In this document: positions 25,406-33,913 of the stretch, one piece after another | Position numbering within the stretch: the first letter of the stretch is position 1 | Layout of the letters: each line of letters begins with the position of its first letter | Assembly (NCBI RefSeq): GCF_900142365.1 | Contig: NZ_FRAP01000025.1 | Coordinates: forward strand, 1-64,000 | Origin: Pseudonocardia thermophila | GTDB taxonomy: Bacteria; Actinomycetota; Actinomycetes; Mycobacteriales; Pseudonocardiaceae | Direction of reading: 5' to 3' | Length of the DNA: 64,000 nt | Made by a program: the position numbers and the translations under genes | Notes under the pieces: model-generated | What the model saw: the letters and a program-made list of their open reading frames with translations, nothing else | The model's database searches: none | What the model was told of the DNA's origin: nothing

Positions 25406-25410
25406 CCGTG

Positions 25411-25671
25411 GTGGTCCTCGCCGACCCCGTCCCGTCCCGCATGTACCGCAGGATCGTCGTCCACATGACCGGTGGGCTCGACGGTGCGCTGCGGGTCATG
25501 ACCCTGCTGCGCCAGCGCTGCTACCGGCTGCGCGACGTCGCCGTCGACGTGCGCGAGGGCGTGCCGGAGAGCCGCCTGGAGTGCACGGTGCTGCTCGACC
25601 GGGAGGAGGCGGAGCTGCTGCTCGCGCGCCTGCACCGCACCGTTGCGGTCACTGCCGCCGAGTACGGCTGA
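25411..25671 (+). CDS. Small ACT-domain protein (IlvM/IlvN-like)
   Basis: 86 residues, essentially one ACT domain: RRIVVHMTGGLDGALRVMTLLRQRCYRLRDVAV then ESRLECTVLLDREEAELLLARLHR. The length matches IlvM, the short regulatory subunit of acetolactate synthase, rather than the longer actinobacterial IlvN. No catalytic subunit gene is adjacent, so it is an orphan subunit or a free amino-acid sensor. The GTG at 25411 is preferred over the one at 25408 because GGAGG is five bases upstream. An Ile-rich leader peptide precedes it. Confidence 0.75.
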   Translation: MVLADPVPSRMYRRIVVHMTGGLDGALRVMTLLRQRCYRLRDVAVDVREGVPESRLECTVLLDREEAELLLARLHRTVAVTAAEYG

Positions 25672-25674
25672 CCG

Positions 25675-26253
25675 TCAGCCCTGCGGGAGCGGGGCCGCGG
25701 TGAGCCGGTGCAGCTCGGCCAGTACGTCCGCGGTGATCTCGGCGAACGAGCGGGCGTCGTCGCGCAGCCACTGGCCGAAGGCGACGGCGAAGACCGCCAT
25801 CCCGCACTCGGCCGCCAGCGCCGCCGTGACCTCGCCGACGCCGCGGTCCCGCAGTCCGGCGGCGATCTCGGCGGCCAGGTTGGCGAGCTTGTGCCGCTCC
25901 CGTTCCTGCAGCTGCGGGTTCTGGTCGATCACCGCTTGGCGGGCCCGGGAGAACGGGCGGCGCTCCTCGGTGAAGAACGCGCCGACGGCCCGCAGCGCGG
26001 CGGCGACGACCTCCATCGGCGACGCGTCCGGCTGGGCCTGTGCCACGCCCGCGCGGCAGGCCTCGACCAGCGCCTGCTGACCGTGGAAGAGCACCTCGCG
26101 CTTCTCGCTGAAGTGGCGGAAGAACGTGCGCTCGGTCAGACCGACGGCCTCGGCGATCTCCGCGGCCGTCGTCTGCTCGAACCCGCGGGTGGCGAACAGC
26201 TCGAGCGCCGCCTTCTGCAACCGCTCAGGGGTGCCTGCCGCCCACCGTGCCAC
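25675..26253 (-). CDS. TetR-family transcriptional regulator
   Basis: 192 residues. The N-terminal helix-turn-helix (about 8-55) reads LFATRGFEQTTAAEIAEAVGLTERTFFRHFSEKREVLF, typical of TetR; the C-terminal domain is helical. The GTG at 26253 lies six bases after a minus-strand TAGACT, so the transcript is probably leaderless. It is divergent from an NAD(P)-binding reductase, with several inverted repeats between them, and probably represses both. The ligand is unknown. Confidence 0.92.
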   Translation of the reverse strand: MARWAAGTPERLQKAALELFATRGFEQTTAAEIAEAVGLTERTFFRHFSEKREVLFHGQQALVEACRAGVAQAQPDASPMEVVAAALRAVGAFFTEERRPFSRARQAVIDQNPQLQERERHKLANLAAEIAAGLRDRGVGEVTAALAAECGMAVFAVAFGQWLRDDARSFAEITADVLAELHRLTAAPLPQG

Positions 26254-26259
26254 GTCGCG

Positions 26260-26336
26260 AGTCTAGGTGATGACAGCGGCTGACATCATCGCTACAGTGA
26301 TGTCTGCGACTGACGTCAGTCGCTGACATCGGGAGG
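26260..26336. promoter_or_regulatory. Operator/promoter region between TetR and reductase genes
   Basis: A perfect 18-bp palindrome GCGACTGACGTCAGTCGC occupies 26306-26323. GATGACAG-CGG-CTGACATC (26269-26287) is a second, near-perfect inverted repeat, and CTGACATC recurs at 26323-26330. TACAGT (26293-26298) is a plausible plus-strand -10 box and TAGACT (26265-26260) the minus-strand one. GGGAGG at 26331 serves the reductase. The TetR protein is the likely ligand of the palindromes. Confidence 0.6.
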
Positions 26337-26343
26337 CTTTCCC

Positions 26344-27234
26344 ATGCGCGTCTTCGTCACCGGTGCGACCGGGTGGATCGGCTCGGCCGTCGTCGACGAG
26401 CTGCTCGCGGCCGGGCACGAGGTCACCGCCTTGGCCCGGTCGGACCGTTCCGCCGCCGGCCTCGAGGCGAAGGGCGCCCGCGTCCACCGCGGCGACCTGG
26501 ACGATCTCGCCGCGCTCGCGCTCGGCGCCGAGCAGGCCGACGCCACGATCCACCTCGCCAACAAGCACGACTGGTCCGACCCGGCGGGCAACAACGCCGC
26601 CGAGCGCGCCGCGGTGCAGGCCATCGGCGAGGCGCTCGAGGGCACCGGGCGGCCGTTCCTGCTCGCCTCCGGGGTGACCAAGTTCGGTTCCGATGTCCTC
26701 ACGGAACGGGATCCCTCGCCGTTCCACGGGCCGGACTCGCCGCGCGGCGGCAGCGAGAACCTCGCGCTGGAGTTCGTCGAGCGCGGGGTGCGCACCGTGG
26801 CCGTGCGGTTCGCCCCGACCGTCCACGGCTTCCGCGACCACGGGTTCGTCGCCGTCCTCACGGCGATCGCGAAGGAGAAGGGCGTGTCCGGGTACCCGGG
26901 CGACGGCAGCAACCGCTGGTCCGCGGTGCACCGCAGCGACGCCGCCCGGCTCGTCCGGCTGGCCCTGCAGGGCGCCCCCGCCGGAGCGCGGCTGCACGCC
27001 GTCGCGGAGGAGGGCGTGCCGACGCGGCAGATCGCCGAGGCGATCGGCCGCGTGACCGGCGTCCCCATCGCCTCGATCGACCCGGCCGACGTCTCGGCCC
27101 ACTTCGGCTGGATCGGCGGCTTCTTCGGGCTGGACATGAGCGCCAGCAGCGCCGCGACGCGCGAGCTGCTCGGCTGGGAGCCCGCCGGGCCGGGCATCAT
27201 CGCCGACATCGACGCCGGGGCGTACACGGCCTGA
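26344..27234 (+). CDS. Extended/atypical SDR, NAD(P)-dependent epimerase/dehydratase-like
   Basis: 296 residues beginning MRVFVTGATGWIGSAVVDELLAAGH, the GxxGxxG nucleotide-binding motif of extended SDRs at 7-13. The usual YxxxK site is replaced around SGVTKFG, so it may be an atypical NADPH-binding sensor or reductase. GGGAGG lies seven bases before the ATG. Divergent from, and probably repressed by, the TetR regulator. Substrate unknown; such TetR/SDR pairs often respond to electrophiles (general knowledge). Confidence 0.85.
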   Translation: MRVFVTGATGWIGSAVVDELLAAGHEVTALARSDRSAAGLEAKGARVHRGDLDDLAALALGAEQADATIHLANKHDWSDPAGNNAAERAAVQAIGEALEGTGRPFLLASGVTKFGSDVLTERDPSPFHGPDSPRGGSENLALEFVERGVRTVAVRFAPTVHGFRDHGFVAVLTAIAKEKGVSGYPGDGSNRWSAVHRSDAARLVRLALQGAPAGARLHAVAEEGVPTRQIAEAIGRVTGVPIASIDPADVSAHFGWIGGFFGLDMSASSAATRELLGWEPAGPGIIADIDAGAYTA

Positions 27235-27272
27235 CACTCGGACCGACCTTCCCCCCTGGTCGGCGCCGGGGC

Positions 27273-28289
27273 ATGATCGCGGACGTGGACCATCGGCGGG
27301 ACACGCATCGGCGGGCCACGGTGCAGGCGCACGTCGCGGCCGCGCTCCGGGCCTCGGCCCCCGCCGCGGTGCCGGCCGGGCGCGAGGCGGCGGTGCTGGC
27401 TGCGCTGCACCACCTCGCACTGGCCGGCCGAGCGCCCGAACTCGCCGCCGCGTACGAGGAGGGGGATGCCGCCGCCGCCGCTGAGGCGGCGCTCGACGTG
27501 CTGGAGCGGATGGCCGCCGACGTCGCCGAGCTGGCCCGCCGCCGCCCGTTGCCCGACGAGACCGGGCACCCCGCTGTCCTGTACCCGCTGATCGCTGAGG
27601 CTGCGCACCGCAGCGGCGCGGGCGCCGTCGGGCTGGTGGACGTCGGCCGCCCGGCCGGGCTCAACCTCACCGTCGACCGCGCCGCCGTCGCCTACGACGA
27701 CGGCCGCACGCTCGGTGATCCCGCCTCGCCCGTGCAGGTCGCCGCGGCCATCGTCGGCGGCTGGGCGGTGCCCGATCGGCCGATGCCGCCCGTCGCCGCG
27801 CGGATCGTCGTCGACCGGGCCCCGCTCGACGTCACCGATCCCGACGTCGCCGGCTGGCTGCGCGCCTGCCTGCCGCCCGGCGACCACGATCGGGCCGCGC
27901 GGCTCGCCGCCGAGATCGCGCTCGCCGCGGCCGATCCGCCGGAGCGGATGGTCGGGAACCCCGTCGACCTGCTGGCGGCCGCCGTGGCCCTGGTCCCCGA
28001 TGGCGCGCTGCCCGTCGTCGTCACGACGTGGGCGCTCTCCCGGTTCACCCGGGAACGGCGACGGCTGCTGCTGCAGCGGCTCGCCGCCGCGAGCGCCGAG
28101 CGGGAGATCGCGTGGGTGACCGTCGAGGGGGTCGGCGTCGCACCAGAGGTGCCGACCTTCGGCGATCGCCCCGCCTCCGGCCACAGCATCCTCGGTCTGG
28201 TGCGGGCCGCGGGTGGCCGGGTGCGGGGCGAGGGGCTGGGCCGGTGCTGGCTGCGCGGCCGGATGCTGGCCTGGTTGGCGTCGGGCTGA
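27273..28289 (+). CDS. DUF2332 family protein
   Basis: 338-residue protein matching the DUF2332 pattern: an Ala-rich helical N-terminal half and GAVGLVDVGRPAGLNLTVDR in the middle, where a Ser/Asp-rich conserved loop normally sits, then a C-terminal TWALSRFTRERRRLLLQRL region. No membrane segment. Function is unknown for the family. The ATG at 27273 is used; a GTG at 27285 is equally possible. Only 38 bases separate it from the upstream reductase, so co-transcription is possible. Confidence 0.75.
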   Translation: MIADVDHRRDTHRRATVQAHVAAALRASAPAAVPAGREAAVLAALHHLALAGRAPELAAAYEEGDAAAAAEAALDVLERMAADVAELARRRPLPDETGHPAVLYPLIAEAAHRSGAGAVGLVDVGRPAGLNLTVDRAAVAYDDGRTLGDPASPVQVAAAIVGGWAVPDRPMPPVAARIVVDRAPLDVTDPDVAGWLRACLPPGDHDRAARLAAEIALAAADPPERMVGNPVDLLAAAVALVPDGALPVVVTTWALSRFTRERRRLLLQRLAAASAEREIAWVTVEGVGVAPEVPTFGDRPASGHSILGLVRAAGGRVRGEGLGRCWLRGRMLAWLASG

Positions 28290-28319
28290 CCGGGGTCGGA
28301 TCAGCGGGGTTGGATCGGC

Positions 28320-28919
28320 TCAGTCGCGGCCCCGGGTCGCCGCCTTCCGCCTCCGGTACGCGCGGGCGTGCTCCCGCCCGCCGCACACGGTCATCGAGCA
28401 CCACCGCGCGCTGCGGTTGCGCGAGCCGTCGTAGACCACCCAGCCGCACTGCAGGCAGGCCTTGAGCCTCGGCCAGGTGCCGCGGTACTGCGCGTCGAGC
28501 ACGGCGAGGGCGAGCGTCCCGAGCAGTCGATCGGTCGCGCGCGGGCTCGTGACCTGCAGGTGGAGGCCCCCGTCAGCGGCCGTCATCGCGAACGACACCG
28601 GCGCGAGCAGGGGCGCCAGCTCTCCGGTGGCGGCGGCTGCGCCGGTCGTGTGGGACGCGGTGAACGTGTGCAGCGCCTCCCGGAACGCGACGACGCGGGC
28701 GTGCTCCGCCGGATCGGCCGGGACGACCGGCAGTCCCTCGGCCGTGGTCCAGGCCGTCAGCCCGCCGGGCTCGGCGAAGCGGTCGGCGCCGTTCTCCCGG
28801 TTCGCGGTGTTGAGGAAGCGCCGTACGAGCTCCAGATCGCCCGGCGCCTCCCGGCCCGGCGGCCATGCCGGGTCGGGCAGGATCCGCCCCTGGCTGTCGG
28901 TGGGGTGATCGGCGTGCAC
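28320..28919 (-). CDS. ABATE-domain / CGNR zinc-finger protein
   Basis: 199 residues. The N-terminal part (about 25-140) is the ABATE domain (LELVRRFLNTANRENG...FREALHTFTASH). The C-terminal zinc finger has C-x2-C (CLQCG) and C-x4-C (CSMTVC), but the family's CGNR box reads CGGR, so Asn is replaced by Gly. These proteins are thought to be DNA-binding stress regulators. The GTG at 28919 has GGAAGG upstream. Divergent from a lipoprotein gene with heptamer repeats in between. Confidence 0.85.
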   Translation of the reverse strand: MHADHPTDSQGRILPDPAWPPGREAPGDLELVRRFLNTANRENGADRFAEPGGLTAWTTAEGLPVVPADPAEHARVVAFREALHTFTASHTTGAAAATGELAPLLAPVSFAMTAADGGLHLQVTSPRATDRLLGTLALAVLDAQYRGTWPRLKACLQCGWVVYDGSRNRSARWCSMTVCGGREHARAYRRRKAATRGRD

Positions 28920-28950
28920 CCTCGGACCTTCCCATGTGGACACTGACCGG

Positions 28951-28966
28951 CTATCGTCACTATCGT
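28951..28966. promoter_or_regulatory. CTATCGT direct repeat in a divergent promoter
   Basis: CTATCGT occurs at 28951-28957 and 28960-28966. The second copy contains TATCGT, seven bases before the lipoprotein ATG, a fitting -10 box for a leaderless message; its complement supplies TACGAT on the other strand. Confidence 0.4.
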
Positions 28967-28973
28967 AACGGAT

Positions 28974-30062
28974 ATGACCCTGACGCAGCGAGTCGTCGGT
29001 GTGCTCGCGGCGGCGGTGGTGGCGCTGGCCGGCTGTGCGGCTGGGGGGAGCGCACAGCCGGCTGAACGCGTCGAGCTGCCGCCCGGGAGCGTCCCTGAGG
29101 TCCTCGCGGAGGCGGACGGCGTGCTGGTCGGCCACCGCCGCGACGACCGTCCCGGCCTGCTGCGGCTCACACCGGACGGGCAGCCGGCGGAGGTCCCGCT
29201 CAGCCCCGCCACCGGCTACGGCGCCACCGCCTCCTGGTACGCGCTGACCGCGGAGGGCGGGCGGATCCTGGGTGTCGGCGGCGACCGCGGCGGCGCGCAC
29301 GGCAACGTCCGCTGGAGCGTGTGGACCGGCGACGCCGGCGGGGTCGCTGAGCGCGTGCAGGCGTTCTCGACGTTCGGCGGCTGGGGTGCGGGCGACCTGG
29401 TCGGTGCCGTCTTCGCCTCCGGCGGGCCGCTGCTGGTCGGCTCGTGGGAGAGCGCCCAGGCGGGCAACGACGTGATGGTCTGGACCGCTGCCGGCGACGA
29501 GTGGAGCCGAGTCGACGTCGCGGGTACGCCGCTGGAGAGCACCCGCACGACGCTGAACTTCGCCGTCGCCGCCACCCGTGCACCCGGTGGGGCACTGGTG
29601 ACGGGCTGGCAGGCCGGCGCCTCAGGACAGAAGCCGGCGGTGTGGCGCCAGGTCGGCGGGTCGTGGCAGGTCACGTCGCTGCCGGACGGTGGGCGCGCCG
29701 GCATCGCGCTCGCGGCCCGCTGCGGACCAGCGGAGTGCGCGGTGGCGGGCCGGGTCGACGGTCGACTCGCCCTCTGGCGGTTCGTGGGCGATCGCTGGGA
29801 GCGGGTGGCCGGTGTGCCCGAGATCCCGCTCGGGGAGCGGGAGCCCGTCGCCGCCCCGTTGATCGTGAGCGGCGGAGCACTGCACATCGCCGCGGACGGC
29901 GACCGGGTGCGCGCGATCGAGATCAGCGACGGCGGCGTCACCACCAGGGCGATCGCCGACGTCCGCGGCCCGGTCCGCGCCCTGGTGGCGTCCGGCGCCG
30001 ACGCGTACGTGATCGCTGGGGAGCCCGCGCAGCTGTGGCGGTTGCCCGAGCTGCTCGGCTGA
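28974..30062 (+). CDS. Predicted secreted lipoprotein, beta-propeller-like
   Basis: 362 residues. An N-terminal signal with lipobox LAGC (acylated cysteine about residue 21) predicts membrane anchoring outside the cell. The mature part consists of repeated blade-like units, each with a Trp-containing strand and a Gly-rich turn (WSVWTGDAGG, VMVWTAAGDEWSRV, PAVWRQVGGSWQV, LALWRFVGDRWERV), suggesting a beta-propeller. No catalytic motif is seen. The ATG follows TATCGT by seven bases and lacks a ribosome site. No family name can be assigned. Confidence 0.75.
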   Translation: MTLTQRVVGVLAAAVVALAGCAAGGSAQPAERVELPPGSVPEVLAEADGVLVGHRRDDRPGLLRLTPDGQPAEVPLSPATGYGATASWYALTAEGGRILGVGGDRGGAHGNVRWSVWTGDAGGVAERVQAFSTFGGWGAGDLVGAVFASGGPLLVGSWESAQAGNDVMVWTAAGDEWSRVDVAGTPLESTRTTLNFAVAATRAPGGALVTGWQAGASGQKPAVWRQVGGSWQVTSLPDGGRAGIALAARCGPAECAVAGRVDGRLALWRFVGDRWERVAGVPEIPLGEREPVAAPLIVSGGALHIAADGDRVRAIEISDGGVTTRAIADVRGPVRALVASGADAYVIAGEPAQLWRLPELLG

Positions 30063-30114
30063 TCGGCATCGGGAACGCCGGCCCCGGCCACCGCGTCGGA
30101 GCGGATGCGTCGAC

Positions 30115-30160
30115 GAAGACGCCGCAGAAGACGCCGCAGAGGATGCAGCAGAAGATGCAG
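30115..30160. repeat. 12-bp tandem repeat, noncoding
   Basis: Four degenerate units of about 12 bp (GAAGACGCCGCA twice, GAGGATGCAGCA, then GAAGATGCAG) lie between the lipoprotein and DedA genes. The frame would encode Glu-Asp-Ala-Ala repeats, but no start codon serves it. Confidence 0.6.
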
Positions 30161-30249
30161 TGCCTCAGGGAAGGTCCCGGGGGAGATCAGGGTCGAACCA
30201 GGGCTTCACCGCATGCCGGCCCCGTGACCGGCTGCCTAGCGTGGACGGT

Positions 30250-30903
30250 GTGGACGTGGTCGAGGGGCTCCGGCAGCTGATCGAGGGCGCGCTGTCCTCA
30301 CCGTGGCTGCTGCTCGTCATCCTCGGCCTCGCCGTGATCGACGCGCTGCTGCCCGCAGTCCCCAGTGAAGCGCTGATCATCGGCGGGGGAGTGGCCGCCG
30401 CCTCCGGCTCGCAGGAGCTGGTGCTCGTCGTGGCCGCCGCGGCTGCGGGCTCGTTCGTCGGAGAGTCGATCGCCTACTTCATCGGCCGCAGGCTCGGGCC
30501 GGCCGTCCGGCGCCGGATGGTCCCCGGCACCACCCGCGCCACGACGTACGCCCACGTCGAGCACCTGCTGCACACCCGCGGCGGGCTGATCCTGCTCACC
30601 GGGCGGTTCATCCCGGCGGGCCGTACCGTCGCCGCCCTCGCCGCTGGCGCCACCGGGCTCGCCGGTCGCCGGTTCGCGTTCTTCACCGCTCCCGGCACCG
30701 TGCTCTCCGCGGGCTGGTCCGCGCTGCTCGGCTTCCTCGGCGGCGCCGCCGTCGCCGGCGATCCGCTGATCGCGCTGCTCGTCGGCATGGCCGCCGGCAC
30801 CGTCGTCACGACGGCGATCGGCCTCGCCCGCCGCGGCCGTCCCGGTGCCCCCGGGGCCGAGCCCGAGACCACCGCACCCGTCCCGGTCGGTACCCGCAGC
30901 TGA
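30250..30903 (+). CDS. DedA-family membrane protein
   Basis: 217 residues with four to five hydrophobic segments and the DedA/VTT signature: PAVPSEALIIGGG near the N-terminus, GSFVGESIAYFIGRRLG and the re-entrant loop LLTGRFIPAGRTVAALAAG. DedA proteins act in lipid-carrier flipping and membrane homeostasis. The GTG at 30250 follows TAGCGT (30237-30242) by seven bases; in-frame GTGs at 30241 and 30256 are alternatives. A bidirectional hairpin follows. Confidence 0.85.
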   Translation: MDVVEGLRQLIEGALSSPWLLLVILGLAVIDALLPAVPSEALIIGGGVAAASGSQELVLVVAAAAAGSFVGESIAYFIGRRLGPAVRRRMVPGTTRATTYAHVEHLLHTRGGLILLTGRFIPAGRTVAALAAGATGLAGRRFAFFTAPGTVLSAGWSALLGFLGGAAVAGDPLIALLVGMAAGTVVTTAIGLARRGRPGAPGAEPETTAPVPVGTRS

Positions 30904-30911
30904 GCTGGGGC

Positions 30912-30953
30912 GGCCGGACGGGGTGGGGCACCCACCGACCACCCCGCCCGGCC
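30912..30953. terminator. Bidirectional hairpin between DedA gene and catabolic operon
   Basis: GGCCGG-A-CGGGGTGG (30912-30926) pairs with CCACCCCG-C-CCGGCC (30939-30953), a 14-bp stem with one A-C mismatch and a 12-base loop. It sits between convergent genes, so it can serve both. Confidence 0.7.
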
Positions 30954-30983
30954 GAGCCTCGCTCCGTCAGGAGCGGTGGACCG

Positions 30984-32456
30984 TCAGGCGCCCACCGGCC
31001 GCTTCTGGTAGCGGCCCGCCGGCTCGCCGACGATCTTGCCGTCCTGCAGGATCCGCGTGCCGCGCAGGAACGTGTCGGTGACCTTCGCCGTCAGTTCCTG
31101 GCCCTCGAACGGCGTGTACTCCTGGCTCGACTCCGAGTCCTCCGCGCGCACGGTCCACGTGTGGTCCGGGTCGACGAGCGCGATGTCGGCGTCGAACCCG
31201 ACGGCGAGGTCGCCCTTGTTGCGCAGGCCGTAGCGGCGGGCCGGGTTCGCGGTGACGAGCTCGGCGAGCCTACCCAGCGGCACGCCGCGCTTGCGGCCCT
31301 CGCTCACCAGCCCGGCGAGCAGGTACTCGGTGCCGCCGAAGCCGGACTTGGCGGCGAACACGTCGTCGCGCTTGTCGCCCTTGCCGAACTTCCGCTCGTC
31401 CTTGCAGCACGCGTGGTCGCTGACGACCCAGTCGACCGTGCCCTCCTTGACCGCCTCCCACAGCGCGTCGACGTCGGCGCGCTCGCGCAGCGGCGGGTTG
31501 ACCTTGCCGCCGAGGCCGTGCGCGGTCGTGTAGTCGACGAGCAGGTGGCCGATGGTGACCTCGCGGCGGAAGTCGACGTGCGGGAACGCCTCCGCCATCC
31601 GCAGCGCCGCGTCGAGCGCCTTGCGGGAGCTCAGGTGCAGCAGGTTGATGTTCGCCAGGCCGGTCTCGTGCGCGAGGTAGGACGCGATCGAGATCGCCAG
31701 GCCCTCCGAGTGCGGCGGGCGCGACGCCGAGTAGGCCTCCAGGCCCTTGAGCTTGCCCTCCCGCTCGACCCGCTCGGTGTACGCGGTCATGATCTCGGCG
31801 GTCTCGCAGTGCAGCGACAGCGAGATCTCCGACGCGATGTCGGGGAACTGCTCCCGCGCGGCCTGGATGCCCCGCATGACGAACTCGAAGTGCGCGTAGT
31901 CGTAGCGCTCGCCCTCGGGGATCATGAGGAACTCGCTCTGGTCGCTCGACTTCCCGTGCAGACCGTGCGAGCCGTAGAACATGAACACCTTGAACGACGA
32001 CACCCCGTACTTGCTGATCAGCTCGGGGATCTCGTCGATGTGCGCGCTCATCATCGGCGCGAGGTGGAAACCGTAGTCCACGTACGCCCTGCCCTCGACG
32101 GTGCTGAGCACCTCGGGGAAGACCTCCTCGTAGCGGCCGCCCCGGTTGAGGTAGTACTGGCCGGTGCGCATGTAGTTCAGGGCAGTGGTGACCCCGCCCT
32201 GGGCGCAGGCGCGGCTCTCGGTCTCGGTGTCGATCGCGAGCGGGTGGTAGATGCCCCAGTGCTGGTGGGCGTCGACGACGCCGGGGAACGCGAGCTTGCC
32301 GCCGCCGTCGACCACCTCGGTGGCCTCCGCGGTCGCGAGCTCCGGCCCGATCGCGGCGACCTTGCCGTCCTTGACGGCGATCGCGGTGCGGACCGGGGTG
32401 TCGGCCCCGGGCCGCACGAGGTCGATGTTGTGCAGGACCAGGTCGTAGGCCGTCAT
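30984..32456 (-). CDS. Dihydropyrimidinase/hydantoinase-type amidohydrolase
   Basis: 490-residue metal-dependent cyclic amidohydrolase. The full binuclear ligand set is visible: H64 and H66 (DAHQH), K156 as the carboxylated lysine (SFKVFMF), H216 (SLHCE), H274 (NLLHLSS) and D347 (VVSDHACC). The family includes dihydropyrimidinases, hydantoinases and allantoinases that open cyclic amides. The substrate cannot be set from sequence. Last gene of the long minus-strand operon, coupled to the MmgE/PrpD gene by ATGA with GGAGGAG upstream. It suggests the pathway handles a cyclic amide or ureide. Confidence 0.92.
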   Translation of the reverse strand: MTAYDLVLHNIDLVRPGADTPVRTAIAVKDGKVAAIGPELATAEATEVVDGGGKLAFPGVVDAHQHWGIYHPLAIDTETESRACAQGGVTTALNYMRTGQYYLNRGGRYEEVFPEVLSTVEGRAYVDYGFHLAPMMSAHIDEIPELISKYGVSSFKVFMFYGSHGLHGKSSDQSEFLMIPEGERYDYAHFEFVMRGIQAAREQFPDIASEISLSLHCETAEIMTAYTERVEREGKLKGLEAYSASRPPHSEGLAISIASYLAHETGLANINLLHLSSRKALDAALRMAEAFPHVDFRREVTIGHLLVDYTTAHGLGGKVNPPLRERADVDALWEAVKEGTVDWVVSDHACCKDERKFGKGDKRDDVFAAKSGFGGTEYLLAGLVSEGRKRGVPLGRLAELVTANPARRYGLRNKGDLAVGFDADIALVDPDHTWTVRAEDSESSQEYTPFEGQELTAKVTDTFLRGTRILQDGKIVGEPAGRYQKRPVGA

Positions 32457-33913
32457 TCCGTCTCCTCCGTGCTGTCGTTCTGCCGGGCGGTGAGCGCCAG
32501 CAGCTCGCCCACCTCGGTCGTGGTGCCGAGGCCGGCGACTGCTGCGACCACCCTCTGGGCGGTCGTGTCGCCCAGGACCGGGCCGGCGTTGTCGGTGAAC
32601 TTGCGGGCGATCTCCTCGTCGGTGAGCGGGTTGTCCACGCCGCCCCGGTTGACCAGGGCCTTCGCGGTCCACTCGCGCCCGTCGGTGGACCGCGCCCGGA
32701 TCACGGCGGGGAACTGGTGCGGGTAGATGCTCGTGCACTCCTCGTCGGCGACCACGGTCGTGCGGCGCATCAGCTCCTGACGGGCCGGGTCGGCGAGGTG
32801 CGCCGGCGCGTAGTCCGCCAGCGCCGCTCCGAGCCCACCGCCGCCGAACAGCCCCACCACCGCCGCGTACGGGCCGCTGAACTGCGCCTCGTACGGGGTG
32901 CTCGGCGTGCGTTTCTTCTCGATCGGCTCGCCCACCGTCCGCACCACCGGTGCGGGCACCCCGATCTCCAGCGACTCGACCTCCGCCGGTGCGAGTCCCT
33001 GGCGGCGCAGTTCGGCCGCCGCGTCGACGATCGTGTGCGTGAAGTGGTTGGCCGGGTAGGGCTTGAAGAAGATGCGCGGCACCTCCCAATCGGTGCCCAG
33101 CCCGTCGGTGATCGCCTCCGGCCGGTACTCCCCGTGCAGGAACGCCTGGAAGAACCCGAACCGGCCCTCGAACACCGTCGGTGGCCCGGTGAAGCCGTGG
33201 CGCACCAGCCGCGCCGCCGACACCCCGGCCTGTGCGGCCCACCCGCAGTGCAGCCGCTTGACGGTGCCGCCGGTGCGGTTCGCCTCGATGATCCCGGACG
33301 ACAGCGACGCCACGATGCCGATCGCGTGCGCCACCTCCGCCTCGTCGGCACCACCCAGCAGAGCCGCCGCGACCGCGCTGCCCACCGCGCCGCAGATCGA
33401 CGTGGCGTGCTGGCCGTGCTCGAAGAACACGGAGTTGCCGCTCTCCGGGACGTAGCCGGCCATCCCGATGCGGACGCACACCTCCAGGCCGGCGGCGATC
33501 GCGGCGATCAGCAGGTCGCCGCTCGCGTCGTTGTCCTCAGCCGCTGCGAGCGCCGCGGGCACGACGCTCGCACTCGGGTGCAGCACCGACGGCAGGTGCG
33601 TGTCGTCGTAGTCGAGCGAGTGGGCGAGCACTCCGTTGGCGAACGCGGCGAGCGCGGCCGGCACCGGGTTCGGGTCGCCGACGACGTGGGCCCGCCCGGT
33701 GCCGCCCTGCTCGGCGACGAACGCGAGGGCGGCGGCGCTGGTGTCGAGCGCTCGTCCGGCCACGCACAGGCCCAGCACGTCGAGGATCCGCTGCCGCACG
33801 CTCGCGCGCACCGCTTCGGGCACCTGGCCCGCGGCGGCCTCCACGGCGAACCGGGCGACGGTCTGGCTCAGCGTGGGTGCAGACAGGGTGGGTGCAGGAG
33901 CAGGAGCGGTCAC
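32453..33913 (-). CDS. MmgE/PrpD-family protein
   Basis: 486 residues, the usual length of the 2-methylcitrate dehydratase / iminodisuccinate epimerase / cis-aconitate decarboxylase superfamily. Family features are SLDYDDTH (about 98-105) with active-site Asp and His, HPSASVVPAALAAAE, GTVKRLHCGWAAQAGV and KPYPANHFTH. It probably dehydrates, decarboxylates or epimerises a di- or tricarboxylic acid. It has GTGA and ATGA overlaps with its neighbours. Confidence 0.93.
   Translation of the reverse strand: MTAPAPAPTLSAPTLSQTVARFAVEAAAGQVPEAVRASVRQRILDVLGLCVAGRALDTSAAALAFVAEQGGTGRAHVVGDPNPVPAALAAFANGVLAHSLDYDDTHLPSVLHPSASVVPAALAAAEDNDASGDLLIAAIAAGLEVCVRIGMAGYVPESGNSVFFEHGQHATSICGAVGSAVAAALLGGADEAEVAHAIGIVASLSSGIIEANRTGGTVKRLHCGWAAQAGVSAARLVRHGFTGPPTVFEGRFGFFQAFLHGEYRPEAITDGLGTDWEVPRIFFKPYPANHFTHTIVDAAAELRRQGLAPAEVESLEIGVPAPVVRTVGEPIEKKRTPSTPYEAQFSGPYAAVVGLFGGGGLGAALADYAPAHLADPARQELMRRTTVVADEECTSIYPHQFPAVIRARSTDGREWTAKALVNRGGVDNPLTDEEIARKFTDNAGPVLGDTTAQRVVAAVAGLGTTTEVGELLALTARQNDSTEETE

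Noticed and set aside
30115..30249. Glu-Asp-Ala-Ala repeat as an N-terminal extension of DedA
   Set aside because: The frame is open, but no start codon precedes the repeat. The -10 box at 30237 and GTG at 30250 give a normal DedA N-terminus.
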